Source: Scatomonas sp963930955
Lineage (GTDB): Bacteria > Bacillota > Clostridia > Lachnospirales > Lachnospiraceae
Length of the DNA stretch: 64,000 nucleotides
Assembly (NCBI GenBank): GCA_963930955.1
Contig: OZ006967.1
Location: 2,790,001-2,854,000 of the forward strand
Reading direction: 5' to 3'
Shown piece by piece: positions 43,532 to 51,249 of the stretch. A program made the position numbers and the translations under genes. Positions within the stretch are counted from its first letter, which is position 1. The number at the start of each line of letters is the position of its first letter. Below the pieces are notes generated by a model. It ran no database searches. It was given only the letters and a program-made list of their open reading frames with translations, and had not been told where the DNA came from.

Positions 43532-44176
43532 TTATTTAATAATGGTTACCGTATCATTGCAGGCGATCTGGGCTGCGTTTGCCTCGTCCGTATCAATATG
43601 CATCTCCAGAGTGAAGCTGTCGTCCACACGGATCTTCACGTGATTCAGGATCGCCCCTCTCTCGTTGTCTGCCCTGACGGAAACCTCATCTCCATTCTGC
43701 AGACCGGCTGCCATGGCATCCTGGGGTGACATATGGATGTGGCGCATGGCAATAATGCACCCTTCCTTCAGGTAAAGAGCTCCTTTGGGGCCCACCAGAG
43801 CAATAGGCGCGCTGCCGGCCACATCTCCCGACTCCCGGACCGGGGCTTTGATCCCCAGCTTCAGGGCGTCTGTGGCGGAAATCTCCACCTGGGATGCCTT
43901 TCTGCAGGGTCCCAGAATTCTGACGTTCTCAATGGCCCGCAGCTTCAGTCCTACCAGGGTTACCTGCTCATTGGCCGCAAACTGCCCGCCCATCAGATCC
44001 TTTTTCTTGGTCAGATGGTATCCGGGTCCGAAAAGGATCTCCAGATGCTCCTGGGTCAGATGCACGTGCCGGGCGGAAACCCCCACCGGAACCATAAATC
44101 CGTGCTGGGCGCTTTCTCCTTTATTGATGGCCTCTACCACCATTCTGGTAATCAGTTCGATATTGTTTGTTTCCAA
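43532..44176 (-). CDS. pduL: Phosphate propanoyltransferase PduL
   Basis: This 214-residue protein has the two PTAC-domain metal motifs SARHVHLTQ and AMRHIHMSP (His ligands for zinc). The N-terminal METNNIELITRMVVEAINKG looks like an amphipathic encapsulation helix. PduL moves the acyl group of propionyl-CoA to phosphate, regenerating CoA inside the compartment. The propionyl-phosphate then yields ATP through a cytosolic kinase not seen here. It lies between shell genes. Confidence 0.93.
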   Translation of the reverse strand: METNNIELITRMVVEAINKGESAQHGFMVPVGVSARHVHLTQEHLEILFGPGYHLTKKKDLMGGQFAANEQVTLVGLKLRAIENVRILGPCRKASQVEISATDALKLGIKAPVRESGDVAGSAPIALVGPKGALYLKEGCIIAMRHIHMSPQDAMAAGLQNGDEVSVRADNERGAILNHVKIRVDDSFTLEMHIDTDEANAAQIACNDTVTIIK

Positions 44177-44263
44177 AACGACACCTCTTTCCGCTAAGAG
44201 TTTGCCGGGGATCTCCGGTCAGTTTCCATCCGGGGATCCCCCAGCAAATCCTGATCCGACTGC

Positions 44264-44785
44264 TTATTTCAGTTTCGGCAGAATCATCTCAACGTCGCTG
44301 TGAGGTCTGGGGATTACGTGGGTAGCTACCAGCTCGCCCAGTCTGGAGGCATTGTTTGCGCCAGCTTCTACAGAAGATTTAACAGCGCCTACATCGCCGC
44401 GAACCATTACGGTTACCAGTCCGGATCCGATCTTCTCGGTTCCGATCAGTACTACGTTGGCAGCCTTGCACATAGCGTCCGCTGCTTCAATTGCCGCAAC
44501 CAGTCCTCTGGTTTCTACCATTCCTAATGCTTCCTGTGTCATCCTTTTTTCCTCCTTATGGATCGTTGTACTTGCTTTTTCAGCTCCGGCCTCCGGCTTT
44601 GCCGGCTCCGCTTTTACCGTTTTTTCCGCTCCCGCCTGAACCTGAACCGTTTTTTCCTGCCGGACTTCCGCAGCGGGTTCTTTCTCCGGCGCCTTCACCG
44701 GTTCCTGCGCAGATTCCTTTACGGGTTCCTTGGCTGTTTCATTGATCTGGGCATCCGTGACCTTTGTTTTTTTTATTTCCGCCAT
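44264..44785 (-). CDS. BMC-H shell protein with nested start: 173-residue extended and 92-residue standard form
   Basis: From ATG at 44785 the frame encodes an 81-residue low-complexity segment rich in Lys, Glu, Pro and Ala (for example KEPVKESAQEPVKAPEKEP) and then a complete BMC-H domain (MTQEALGMVETRGLVAAIEA). A second ATG at 44542 directly opens the BMC domain and has AAGGAGG 7-8 nt upstream, a better site than the GGGGG before 44785. The long start lies 13 nt inside the end of the previous shell gene, which favours coupled translation of the long form. Two isoforms are likely. The domain is nearly identical to the BMC-H encoded at 45104-45385. Confidence 0.85.
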   Translation of the reverse strand: MAEIKKTKVTDAQINETAKEPVKESAQEPVKAPEKEPAAEVRQEKTVQVQAGAEKTVKAEPAKPEAGAEKASTTIHKEEKRMTQEALGMVETRGLVAAIEAADAMCKAANVVLIGTEKIGSGLVTVMVRGDVGAVKSSVEAGANNASRLGELVATHVIPRPHSDVEMILPKLK

Positions 44786-45084
44786 GCGTAATCCCCCACT
44801 GTTCTCCATCTGCTCGCACTCAATTGAACCATTTTCACGATTTCCTCATGAGGATTTGCAATGACCGCATGACATACAGGTTTTTTAATAGCCCTTTCCA
44901 CAGCCGCGTCCACAGCAGTGGTGACCGAAGAGACATCCCCTTCGATGATCAAGGTAACCAGCCTGCCTCCCAGCTTTCGCTCCCAGGAAGCCAGATGGAC
45001 ATCCGCCGCCTTGCACATAATGTCAACGGCGTCCATCGCTGCGGTCACACCTGTAATTTCCACAAAGCCATACGCGTTTCCCAT
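44773..45084 (-). CDS. BMC-H shell protein (divergent paralogue)
   Basis: This 103-residue protein has the BMC fold (MGNAYGFVEITGVTAAMDAV ... HAVIANPHEEIVKMVQ), with the pore region RKLGGRLVTLIIEG in place of the KIGSGLVTVMVRG of the PduA-like paralogues. This would alter pore charge. The C-terminal SASRWRTVGDYAWRK is an extra basic tail. It overlaps the start of the extended BMC-H gene by 13 nt and follows another BMC-H gene at 19 bp. Confidence 0.88.
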   Translation of the reverse strand: MGNAYGFVEITGVTAAMDAVDIMCKAADVHLASWERKLGGRLVTLIIEGDVSSVTTAVDAAVERAIKKPVCHAVIANPHEEIVKMVQLSASRWRTVGDYAWRK

Positions 45085-45103
45085 GGTTCTCCTGCTCCTC
45101 TGA

Positions 45104-45385
45104 TTACTCTAAATTGTGGGGAAGAATCTTCTCAACATCGTTGTGGGGTCTGGGGATTACGTGGGTAGCTACCAGCTCGCCCAGTCTGGAGGCAGCGGCG
45201 CTTCCGCTTTCTACAGCAGCTTTTACAGCGCCTACATCGCCGCGAACCATTACGGTTACCAGTCCGGATCCGATCTTCTCGGTTCCGATCAGGTGTACCT
45301 CAGCAGCCTTTGTCATTGCATCCGCAGCCTCGATCGCAGCGGTAAGACCTCTGGTTTCTACCATTCCTAATGCTTCCTGTGCCAT
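45104..45385 (-). CDS. pduA: BMC-H shell protein, PduA/PduJ type
   Basis: This 93-residue protein, MAQEALGMVETRGLTAAIEA, has the canonical PduA pore segment KIGSGLVTVMVRGDVGAVKA and the edge motif ATHVIPRPHNDVEKILP. It should form the main hexameric shell facets and pass propanediol and other small solutes. Its nucleotide sequence is almost identical in two long blocks to the BMC-H gene at 44264-44542. Choosing between the names pduA and pduJ is arbitrary. Confidence 0.93.
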   Translation of the reverse strand: MAQEALGMVETRGLTAAIEAADAMTKAAEVHLIGTEKIGSGLVTVMVRGDVGAVKAAVESGSAAASRLGELVATHVIPRPHNDVEKILPHNLE

Positions 45386-45415
45386 TTTTCTTTTCCTCCT
45401 GATTTATCAAAGAAT

Positions 45416-45733
45416 TTAGAATTTATCCAGTGCGCTGATCTTCAGCATCTTTTCCACTCCCGGGTCGTCCGGATTGGGAATGATGTGGTGCGCTACCACA
45501 CCGCTGATCCGATTGGCCGCTTCTATGCCAGCTTCGACCGCAGCCGTAACATCCTCTACGCTCCCGCGGTATTTAATGGTTACCAGAAGCGGTACCGGAA
45601 GCTCATCTGCACGGGCGGGTTTATTTTTATCAAAAACCTCCAGGGTAACGTTGGCTGCCTTGCAGCCGGCGTCACCGGCCACGAAGCCGGCCGTCAGTCC
45701 GAACACCTCCAGAATTCCTACGGCTTGTGCCAT
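45416..45733 (-). CDS. BMC-H shell protein with a longer loop
   Basis: This 105-residue protein has the BMC fold (MAQAVGILEVFGLTAGFVAG; GVVAHHIIPNPDDPGVEKML) and an insertion, FDKNKPARADELPVP, before the strand LLVTIKYRG, so its pore loop differs from the PduA-like paralogues. The changed loop may serve a larger or differently charged substrate, such as a sugar phosphate or cofactor. That is inference only. It lies between the encapsulated dehydrogenase and the PduA-like gene. Confidence 0.9.
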   Translation of the reverse strand: MAQAVGILEVFGLTAGFVAGDAGCKAANVTLEVFDKNKPARADELPVPLLVTIKYRGSVEDVTAAVEAGIEAANRISGVVAHHIIPNPDDPGVEKMLKISALDKF

Positions 45734-45762
45734 TGCTGTTCTCTCCTTACTTAGCCAAATGT

Positions 45763-46980
45763 TTATTTGTTAATGATGGCGATCTTCAGACCTTTCTGTG
45801 CCAGGTTGGTCTGATGGGCCTCATTGATCTCCTCCAGCGGGAAGGTATGGGTGATCAGCTCATCCATGGGAAGGCCGATGGCCTTAGCCCTCTTCAGGAA
45901 GTCAAAGGTGGTGGCGTAGTCTCTCAGGGTGTATACCCAGCTTCCCACCAGGTTGATCTCCTTGGAGCAGAGGTCAAAATGCGGATTGATGGTAGCGTCT
46001 CCACCATTGATGAAGAAGCCCAGCTCACAGAGACCGCCGCCGTTGCGGATGAAATGATAAATATTGGAATGTGCCGCCGGAGCTCCGGTACACTGGAACG
46101 CAAAGTCCGCCAGATGTCCGCCGAACGCCTCTTTCACCGCCTCAGCCAGGGCGTCGATGCCCTTGTGCTCCATGAAGTTTACAGACTTTTCGGCTCCCAT
46201 CTTCTTGGCAAACTCCAGACGCTGGGGATTTCCATCTACCGCTACAATATGCTCCACACCCAGGGTGCGCAGTACAGCGATACAGATCAGACCGATGGGG
46301 CCGCAGCCCTGTACCACCACCCGGCTGTTGAAGCGGAGGATGTTGGTGGTCTTTGCTCTCTCTACCGCATGCACCAGCACGGCGCAGGGCTCAATAAGGA
46401 TTCTGGATTTCAGATCCAGGTCGCTTACATTGAAAAATGTGCTGCCGAATGCGCCGCCCCGGATGAGGATATAATCGGAAAACCATCCGTTCAGATGCAC
46501 ATCGTCGTCGGGCAGCAGGCCGTACACGTCAGCGGCGCCTACGTTCTGCTTGTTCAGGTCGAACATGGTGATCTCCGGGTCATCCTTGAAGATCATGCAG
46601 GTAACTACTTTGTCGCCTACCTTTACGTCTTTTCCCGCGCTGTCTTTCTTAACGTTCTTGCCCATTTTAACAATCTCGCCGGTACCCTCATGGCCCAGTG
46701 CCACCGGGATGAGACCGAAGGGATCTCTCTTGAACTCATGGGCGTCGGTGCCGCAGATGCCGCAGCCTTCTACCTTCACCAGGATATCGTCATCGCCTAC
46801 TTCCGGCATGGGGAATTCCTTGATATCATAGTGCTCCAGGGAAGTCAGCATGGCCACATGAGCGGTCTTGGGAATGTCTCCGGAGGCAGCCGGAGCAGAT
46901 GCCGCTCCGCTGTTTCCGCCGGCCATTCCGGCCAGAACCTGTTTTACAATTTCTTCAATATTTGCAGAATTCATATCCAT
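45763..46980 (-). CDS. Encapsulated medium-chain alcohol dehydrogenase (probable lactaldehyde reductase)
   Basis: The 405-residue protein begins with an encapsulation-type helix (NIEEIVKQVLAGMAGG) and a Gly/Ala/Ser linker (to about residue 35), then an MDR dehydrogenase: GCGICGTDAHEF, GHEGTGEIV and a glycine motif VVVQGCGPIGLICIA. The usual four-Cys structural-zinc lobe is missing; that region reads TCMIFKDDPEITMFDLNKQN. In known fucose/rhamnose BMCs a similar encapsulated dehydrogenase accompanies the aldolase. I infer that it reduces lactaldehyde to 1,2-propanediol with NADH. It precedes the shell genes. Confidence 0.85.
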   Translation of the reverse strand: MDMNSANIEEIVKQVLAGMAGGNSGAASAPAASGDIPKTAHVAMLTSLEHYDIKEFPMPEVGDDDILVKVEGCGICGTDAHEFKRDPFGLIPVALGHEGTGEIVKMGKNVKKDSAGKDVKVGDKVVTCMIFKDDPEITMFDLNKQNVGAADVYGLLPDDDVHLNGWFSDYILIRGGAFGSTFFNVSDLDLKSRILIEPCAVLVHAVERAKTTNILRFNSRVVVQGCGPIGLICIAVLRTLGVEHIVAVDGNPQRLEFAKKMGAEKSVNFMEHKGIDALAEAVKEAFGGHLADFAFQCTGAPAAHSNIYHFIRNGGGLCELGFFINGGDATINPHFDLCSKEINLVGSWVYTLRDYATTFDFLKRAKAIGLPMDELITHTFPLEEINEAHQTNLAQKGLKIAIINK

Positions 46981-46998
46981 TTTCTATCTACCTCCTGC

Positions 46999-48387
46999 CT
47001 ATCGGATGCACAGACTGTCAACCATAACGCAGCGTCTTCTCTTGGTAAAGGACTGGGCGCTGGTAAGGCCTTCGCCGGTTCTGCTGGCAATGGTGAAGGT
47101 GCAGTAGCCCTCTCCTCCAAATCCCAGGGCAGAATAAGACGGCCCGTTCTTTACCAGGATCGCTGTATCAATGGCCTTGGCATATTTTGTGATCCGGTCT
47201 ACATTCTTGGAGTGAATGTGGGCGGAATGTCTGTTTCCATGCTCCAGCCATACAGCCTGTTCTACCGCGTCCTCAAAATCCTTTGCCCGGACAATGCCCA
47301 GAATCGGCATCATCAGCTCTGTCGTGATCAGCGGATGTTCCTTAGGTCCTTCAAAAATAATGCAGCGGATATTGTCCGGCACCGTTACGCCGATCATGCC
47401 CAGAAGAGTCTTGGCATCCCGGCCTACGCATTTCCGGTTCAGACGGCCGTCCTTCATGACTACCGCGCTGAGCTTGTCCTGCTCTTCCTGGGAAGCCAGG
47501 TAGCAGTCCTGTTCCGTTACCATATAGTGGATCAGCTCGTCCACCACCTGGGTAACGGCCACAACTTCTTTTTCCGCAATGCAGGGCAGGTTGTTGTCGA
47601 AGGTACATCCGTTGACAATATCCTCCGCCGCTTTGCGGATATCCGCAGTCTCGTCTACCAGGGCCGGGGGATTTCCGGCGCCGGCTCCGATTCCTCTTTT
47701 TCCGGAGGACAGCACTGCTGTTACAACTCCCGGTCCGCCGGTGGCGGCGATCAGGGGAATGTCTTTATGCTTCATCATAATGGCGCTGGTGTCCAGGGTG
47801 GGTTTTTCCACGGTAACGGCAATGTTCACCGGTCCGCCCCCTTCCAGAGAAGCCTCATTCAGCAGATTGATGGCAAACTGAGAAGTTCTTACCGCCTGGG
47901 GATGGGGATTGAACACAACGGTGTTGCCTGCGGCGAACATTCCGATGGTGTTGCAGAGTACGGTTTCCTGGGGATTGGTACAGGGGGTGATAGCTCCGAT
48001 CACTCCGAAGGGTCCCATTTCCACCAGGGTCAGGCCTCTGTCGCCGGACCAGGCTGTGGTGTGCAGATCTTCCGTTCCCGGAGTCTTGTCCGCCACCAGG
48101 TGGTTCTTCAGTATTTTATGTCCTACATTTCCCATGCCTGTTTCATCTACAGCCATGCGGGCCATAAGCTCCGCGTTTTCATGGATCTTGCGGCGCATAA
48201 TGGAAATGATCTTTTCTCTCTGATCCAGGGACATGTCGCGCACAACCTTCTGGGCCTTTTTGGCAGCCTCAATGGCTTCGTTCATATCCTGGAAAATTCC
48301 CAGTTTTCCGGCCGGAGAATCTTTCAGCTGCATCTTGGCCATTACTTCCTGCACGATGTCCTTTACCATGCTCTCGTTGATCGGCAT
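46999..48387 (-). CDS. pduP: CoA-acylating propionaldehyde dehydrogenase
   Basis: This 462-residue protein has an N-terminal encapsulation peptide (ESMVKDIVQEVMAKMQLKD, residues 5-23), a Gly/Ser/Pro linker, and an aldehyde dehydrogenase core with catalytic Cys in DNNLPCIAEKE and the NAD-binding ATGGPGVVTAVLSSGKRGIG. It converts propionaldehyde to propionyl-CoA with NAD+ and CoA. It lies between fucA and the encapsulated MDR enzyme, in the order of the pathway. Confidence 0.94.
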   Translation of the reverse strand: MPINESMVKDIVQEVMAKMQLKDSPAGKLGIFQDMNEAIEAAKKAQKVVRDMSLDQREKIISIMRRKIHENAELMARMAVDETGMGNVGHKILKNHLVADKTPGTEDLHTTAWSGDRGLTLVEMGPFGVIGAITPCTNPQETVLCNTIGMFAAGNTVVFNPHPQAVRTSQFAINLLNEASLEGGGPVNIAVTVEKPTLDTSAIMMKHKDIPLIAATGGPGVVTAVLSSGKRGIGAGAGNPPALVDETADIRKAAEDIVNGCTFDNNLPCIAEKEVVAVTQVVDELIHYMVTEQDCYLASQEEQDKLSAVVMKDGRLNRKCVGRDAKTLLGMIGVTVPDNIRCIIFEGPKEHPLITTELMMPILGIVRAKDFEDAVEQAVWLEHGNRHSAHIHSKNVDRITKYAKAIDTAILVKNGPSYSALGFGGEGYCTFTIASRTGEGLTSAQSFTKRRRCVMVDSLCIR

Positions 48388-48412
48388 GATAATTACCTCC
48401 TTAATTCAAGCC

Positions 48413-49222
48413 TTATTTCAGTCCCAGCTGCTCCATAACCTGTTTGGTAACAGAAGCGATCATGTCAGCGTCTACTGCTCCGGCAGGCGCGGATTTTTCA
48501 CAGGTACAGCTGCTGCCGCAGTTATGGCAGTTCACATCGCCCTTGTTCAGGCAGATATTTGCCGGATGCTTTCCGGGCATGCCCATCTTTCTGCGGATCT
48601 CGTACAGCTTTTCAACCTGCTCTTTATCGAACTCCTTGGGTCCGCCCAGCATCTTGGACTGGTACAGCAACTGCGCGTAGAACTCTACAGACTCCATCTT
48701 CATGTAAGCAGCCAGCAGGTCTGTGGAGTAGGTCAGCGCTCCGTGGTTCTCCAGCAGAACAGCGTCAAAATAAGGAAGATATTTCTCTACCGCATCCGGG
48801 ATCTCCATGGTGGAGGGGGTGCCGTACTCAGCGATGGGAACGCAGCCCAGAGCGATTACTGCTTCCGGCATAATGGGCTGGGTCAGCGGAATACCTGCAA
48901 TGGCAAAACTTGTGGCATATACAGGATGAGCATGTACCACGGCGCCTACATCCGGTCTTTTCTCATACACTCTCATGTGCATCTTGATCTCAGAGGAGGG
49001 TTTGAATCCCGGATTTGCCTGGATCACATTTCCCTTGGCATCTACCTTGCAGATATACTCCGGAGTCATGAATCCCTTGGACACGCCGGTGGGGGTGCAG
49101 AGGAACTCATTGTCGTTGATCTTTACGGAGATGTTTCCGTCGTTGGCGGCAACCATGTTCCGGTTGTAGATCCTCTTGCCGATGTCACAGATCTGTTTTT
49201 TGATTTCAAATTCGTTTACCAT
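48413..49222 (-). CDS. fucA: Class II sugar-phosphate aldolase with C-terminal encapsulation peptide (fuculose-1-phosphate aldolase)
   Basis: The 269-residue protein starts at MVNEFEIKKQICDIGKRIYN (49222, AGGAGG upstream). The class II aldolase core shows GNISVKINDNEFLCTPTG, zinc ligands in VVHAHPVYAT, a further His in LENHGALTY, and the Glu in the ESVEFYAQ helix. Beyond the usual length (about 215) lies a Cys-rich linker (CHNCGSSCTC) and an amphipathic helix, ADMIASVTKQVMEQLGLK, which matches known encapsulation peptides. It splits fuculose-1-phosphate (or the rhamnulose equivalent) to DHAP and lactaldehyde inside the compartment. Confidence 0.9.
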   Translation of the reverse strand: MVNEFEIKKQICDIGKRIYNRNMVAANDGNISVKINDNEFLCTPTGVSKGFMTPEYICKVDAKGNVIQANPGFKPSSEIKMHMRVYEKRPDVGAVVHAHPVYATSFAIAGIPLTQPIMPEAVIALGCVPIAEYGTPSTMEIPDAVEKYLPYFDAVLLENHGALTYSTDLLAAYMKMESVEFYAQLLYQSKMLGGPKEFDKEQVEKLYEIRRKMGMPGKHPANICLNKGDVNCHNCGSSCTCEKSAPAGAVDADMIASVTKQVMEQLGLK

Positions 49223-49271
49223 GCTCTCATTTCCTCCTTGAAATGCTTGGGTTTTGTTATATTCTGTTGAC

Positions 49272-49300
49272 ATTATACCGGTATTCCCGGATAAAGTCAA
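49272..49300 (-). promoter_or_regulatory. Promoter of the fucA-pduP-shell run
   Basis: On the minus strand TTGACT (49295-49300), a 17-bp spacer and TATAAT (49272-49277) lie about 50 bp before the fucA start. Tandem repeats lie 9 bp upstream of the -35. Confidence 0.85.
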
Positions 49301-49308
49301 GAACATCC

Positions 49309-49350
49309 TGTTGTTTTCTGTTGTTTTATTCAGGTATTTGTGTTGAATTT
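49309..49350 (+). promoter_or_regulatory. TGTTG-type direct repeats upstream of fucA
   Basis: TGTTGTTTTC (49309-49318) and TGTTGTTTTA (49319-49328) are adjacent 10-bp copies; TGTTGAATTT (49341-49350) follows 22 bp after the second start. All lie on one helix face. Confidence 0.6.
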
Positions 49351-49846
49351 ATTGGTTTTTGTCTTCTGACTCTTCCGAAGCCTTCCCTGCTCCCGGAGAT
49401 TCCCAGGGCATTACATCCCCCGGCTCCCGGAGATACTCCAGGATATCGGAAACCCCCTCGCCGGTTTTGGAATTCACCCGGAAAATGGTCCTGCATCCCG
49501 CCAGCCGCAGCCAGCCCTCCGCTCTGTCCGGTTTTCCCTCCGGCGCGTCGATCTTGGTGACAATGCCGATGGTATCCCGGTTGCAGACACTGGTGGAACA
49601 GGGCGGGTACAGACTGTAAGGTTCTGTGGCCGACAGCAGCAGCCCTACCACGTCCGCCTCGTAGGCATACAGAGCCAGGGCATGGCCCAGGTTTTTGGTC
49701 TGAGCGTATTCCCCGGGGGTATCAATGATCACGTCAAAGTTATTTACATACTGGGTTTTGTGATACTGGATCTTCTCGCCTTTCATGGCCTGGGTCAGGG
49801 TAGTCTTTCCAGCTTCGCTCCGTCCCATTAAAACAATTTTTTTCAT
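49349..49846 (-). CDS. pduV: PduV/EutP-type small GTPase
   Basis: This 165-residue P-loop protein has G1 LMGRSEAGKTTLTQA, a G3-like DTPGEYAQT and G4 VTKIDAPEG, typical of the EutP/PduV family. PduV associates with the compartment in other bacteria and has been linked to its movement or positioning. It follows pduU by 6 bp. Its end overlaps the third TGTTG repeat by two bases. Confidence 0.9.
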   Translation of the reverse strand: MKKIVLMGRSEAGKTTLTQAMKGEKIQYHKTQYVNNFDVIIDTPGEYAQTKNLGHALALYAYEADVVGLLLSATEPYSLYPPCSTSVCNRDTIGIVTKIDAPEGKPDRAEGWLRLAGCRTIFRVNSKTGEGVSDILEYLREPGDVMPWESPGAGKASEESEDKNQ

Positions 49847-49852
49847 AGGGCA

Positions 49853-50230
49853 TCAGGTCCTGGTTATGGGGCAGGTGGCAAAGCCCAGAACGCCGCCTAC
49901 ATAGTCCAGGATGGCCCTGGCCGAGGCTTCCACCTCCGAGACGGTTCCGGTTACGATCAGACTTCCGGAGAAGCGGTCTACAAAACCGATCTCCACCCCT
50001 GAGGACTTAATAGCCAGATCCCCCATGATAATCGCCGTTTCCGGAGGCGTAACCGTTAAAATCCCTATGGCCGCCTTGGCGTAATCCACCGCCGGGTCCA
50101 GCCCCAGCTTGGTATACATGATCCTGTCCGGGTTCGCAATAATATGCGCCAGGGAGATCTGTTTGCCAGGCACCTGCTCCTGAACGATCCTCTGTTTGGC
50201 CTCCGGCAAAGTAGCATCCTGAAACGCCAT
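49853..50230 (-). CDS. pduU: Circularly permuted BMC-H shell protein PduU/EutS
   Basis: The product has 125 residues from MAFQDATLPEAKQRIVQEQV (50230). The frame can be read to 50290, but that lies at the transcription start of the promoter found upstream. It has the PduU/EutS N-terminal strand (RIVQEQVPGKQISLAHIIAN), then KAAIGILTVTPPETAIIMGD and SGSLIVTGTVSEVEASARAI. PduU hexamers carry a plugged pore. It opens the second minus-strand unit of the locus. Confidence 0.92.
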   Translation of the reverse strand: MAFQDATLPEAKQRIVQEQVPGKQISLAHIIANPDRIMYTKLGLDPAVDYAKAAIGILTVTPPETAIIMGDLAIKSSGVEIGFVDRFSGSLIVTGTVSEVEASARAILDYVGGVLGFATCPITRT

Positions 50231-50299
50231 AGTTCCCGCCTCTCTTTCCTGTGATTTTGCGGGCTGCCGGGGCAGTCCGTATTTTTTCATGTCTTCTTT

Positions 50300-50328
50300 A
50301 TTATAACTGCCGCGCCATCCGCTGTCAA
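50300..50328 (-). promoter_or_regulatory. Consensus promoter of pduU-pduV
   Basis: On the minus strand TTGACA (50323-50328), 17 bp and TATAAT (50300-50305) match the sigma-A consensus at every position. Confidence 0.9.
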
Positions 50329-50357
50329 CAAAAACGCCTTTTTTGCGCTTTGTTTTT

Positions 50358-50398
50358 TGTGGTTTTTAAAAGGTTTTTTGTTGTTTTGTGCTGGTTTT
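50358..50398 (+). promoter_or_regulatory. TGTTG-type direct repeats between divergent pduU and PHP promoters
   Basis: TGTGGTTTTT (50358-50367), TGTTGTTTTG (50379-50388) and TGCTGGTTTT (50389-50398) are spaced 21 and 10 bp apart, the same pattern as upstream of fucA and pduC. Confidence 0.6.
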
Positions 50399-50422
50399 CC
50401 CGGAAAACCGGGAATACCCCGC

Positions 50423-50451
50423 TTGACAAATGTGGTTTTCTGATTCATACT
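50423..50451 (+). promoter_or_regulatory. Promoter of the PHP-domain gene
   Basis: TTGACA (50423-50428), 17 bp and CATACT (50446-50451) lie 55-80 bp before the ATG at 50506. Confidence 0.8.
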
Positions 50452-50505
50452 GGAAACAGGCCAAACCAAGGCCTGAATCTTATTGTATGTACCGAGGAAA
50501 CGACT

Positions 50506-51228
50506 ATGTATGTCTGTGATATGCACACCCACACCATCGCCAGCGGCCATGGAACTTCATCCACCATTGCGGATATGGCCAAGAAAGCCCGCAGCCTGGG
50601 GTTTTCTCTCCTGGGGATTACGGATCACGGTCCCGCTACAGCCGGAGCCGGCACCCCCTCTTATTTCCGAAGCCTGGCAGGCGCTCCCAGAGAGCGCTGC
50701 GGCATCCGGGTCTGCTACGGGGCGGAAGTAAATATTCTTGATTTTTCCGGGGCCCTGGATCTGTCGGATGAGGTTCTGGGACTGCTGGACTATGCTATCG
50801 CCAGCATGCACCGGCCGATCCTGAAGCCGGGAAGCCGGGAAGCCAATACCCTGGCCTATATCCAGGCCATGAAACATCCCCGGGTCCGGATCATCGGCCA
50901 CTGCGACGATGTGAAATTCCCTGTGGATTATACCCTGCTGACGGAAGCAGCCAGGGAATACCGGATGATCCTGGAGATCAACAATGCTTCCCTGTCCCCG
51001 GAGGGCTACCGGGGGGATACCCGGGAAAATAACCGGCTGCTTCTGGAAGGCTGCCGCCGGAACCGGGTTCCGGTGCTGCTCTCCAGCGACAGCCACGGCC
51101 CCTCCCACATCGGGGACTTTACCTACGCCCGCAGAATGGCGGAAGAGGTACAATTCCCTCCGGAACTGATTCTGAACGATAAGCCCCGGGAGGTTCTGCG
51201 GCTGCTGGGAGCGGAGCCCATGGCCTGA
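50506..51228 (+). CDS. PHP-domain phosphatase (YcdX-like)
   Basis: The 240-residue protein starts at MYVCDMHTHTIASGHG (50506, GAGGAAA upstream). The metal-binding PHP motifs are DMHTHT, GITDHG, YGAEVNI, IASMH, IIGHCD and SSDSHGPSHIG, as in YcdX/histidinol phosphatase-like enzymes. It probably hydrolyses a small phosphate ester. It is the only plus-strand gene within the BMC block, read divergently from pduU and convergently with pduO. A link to the pathway, for example removing a toxic sugar phosphate, is inference. Confidence 0.85.
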   Translation: MYVCDMHTHTIASGHGTSSTIADMAKKARSLGFSLLGITDHGPATAGAGTPSYFRSLAGAPRERCGIRVCYGAEVNILDFSGALDLSDEVLGLLDYAIASMHRPILKPGSREANTLAYIQAMKHPRVRIIGHCDDVKFPVDYTLLTEAAREYRMILEINNASLSPEGYRGDTRENNRLLLEGCRRNRVPVLLSSDSHGPSHIGDFTYARRMAEEVQFPPELILNDKPREVLRLLGAEPMA

Positions 51229-51249
51229 AGGGCCGCCTCCGCTTCCGGA

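Noticed and set aside
45727..48438. 903-codon plus-strand open frame
   Set aside because: Antisense to the MDR dehydrogenase and pduP, which have catalytic motifs and ribosome binding sites; no domain in the plus-strand product.
50231..50290. PduU start at 50290
   Set aside because: That codon would be at the 5' end of the predicted transcript with no room for a ribosome binding site; the start at 50230 matches the family length.
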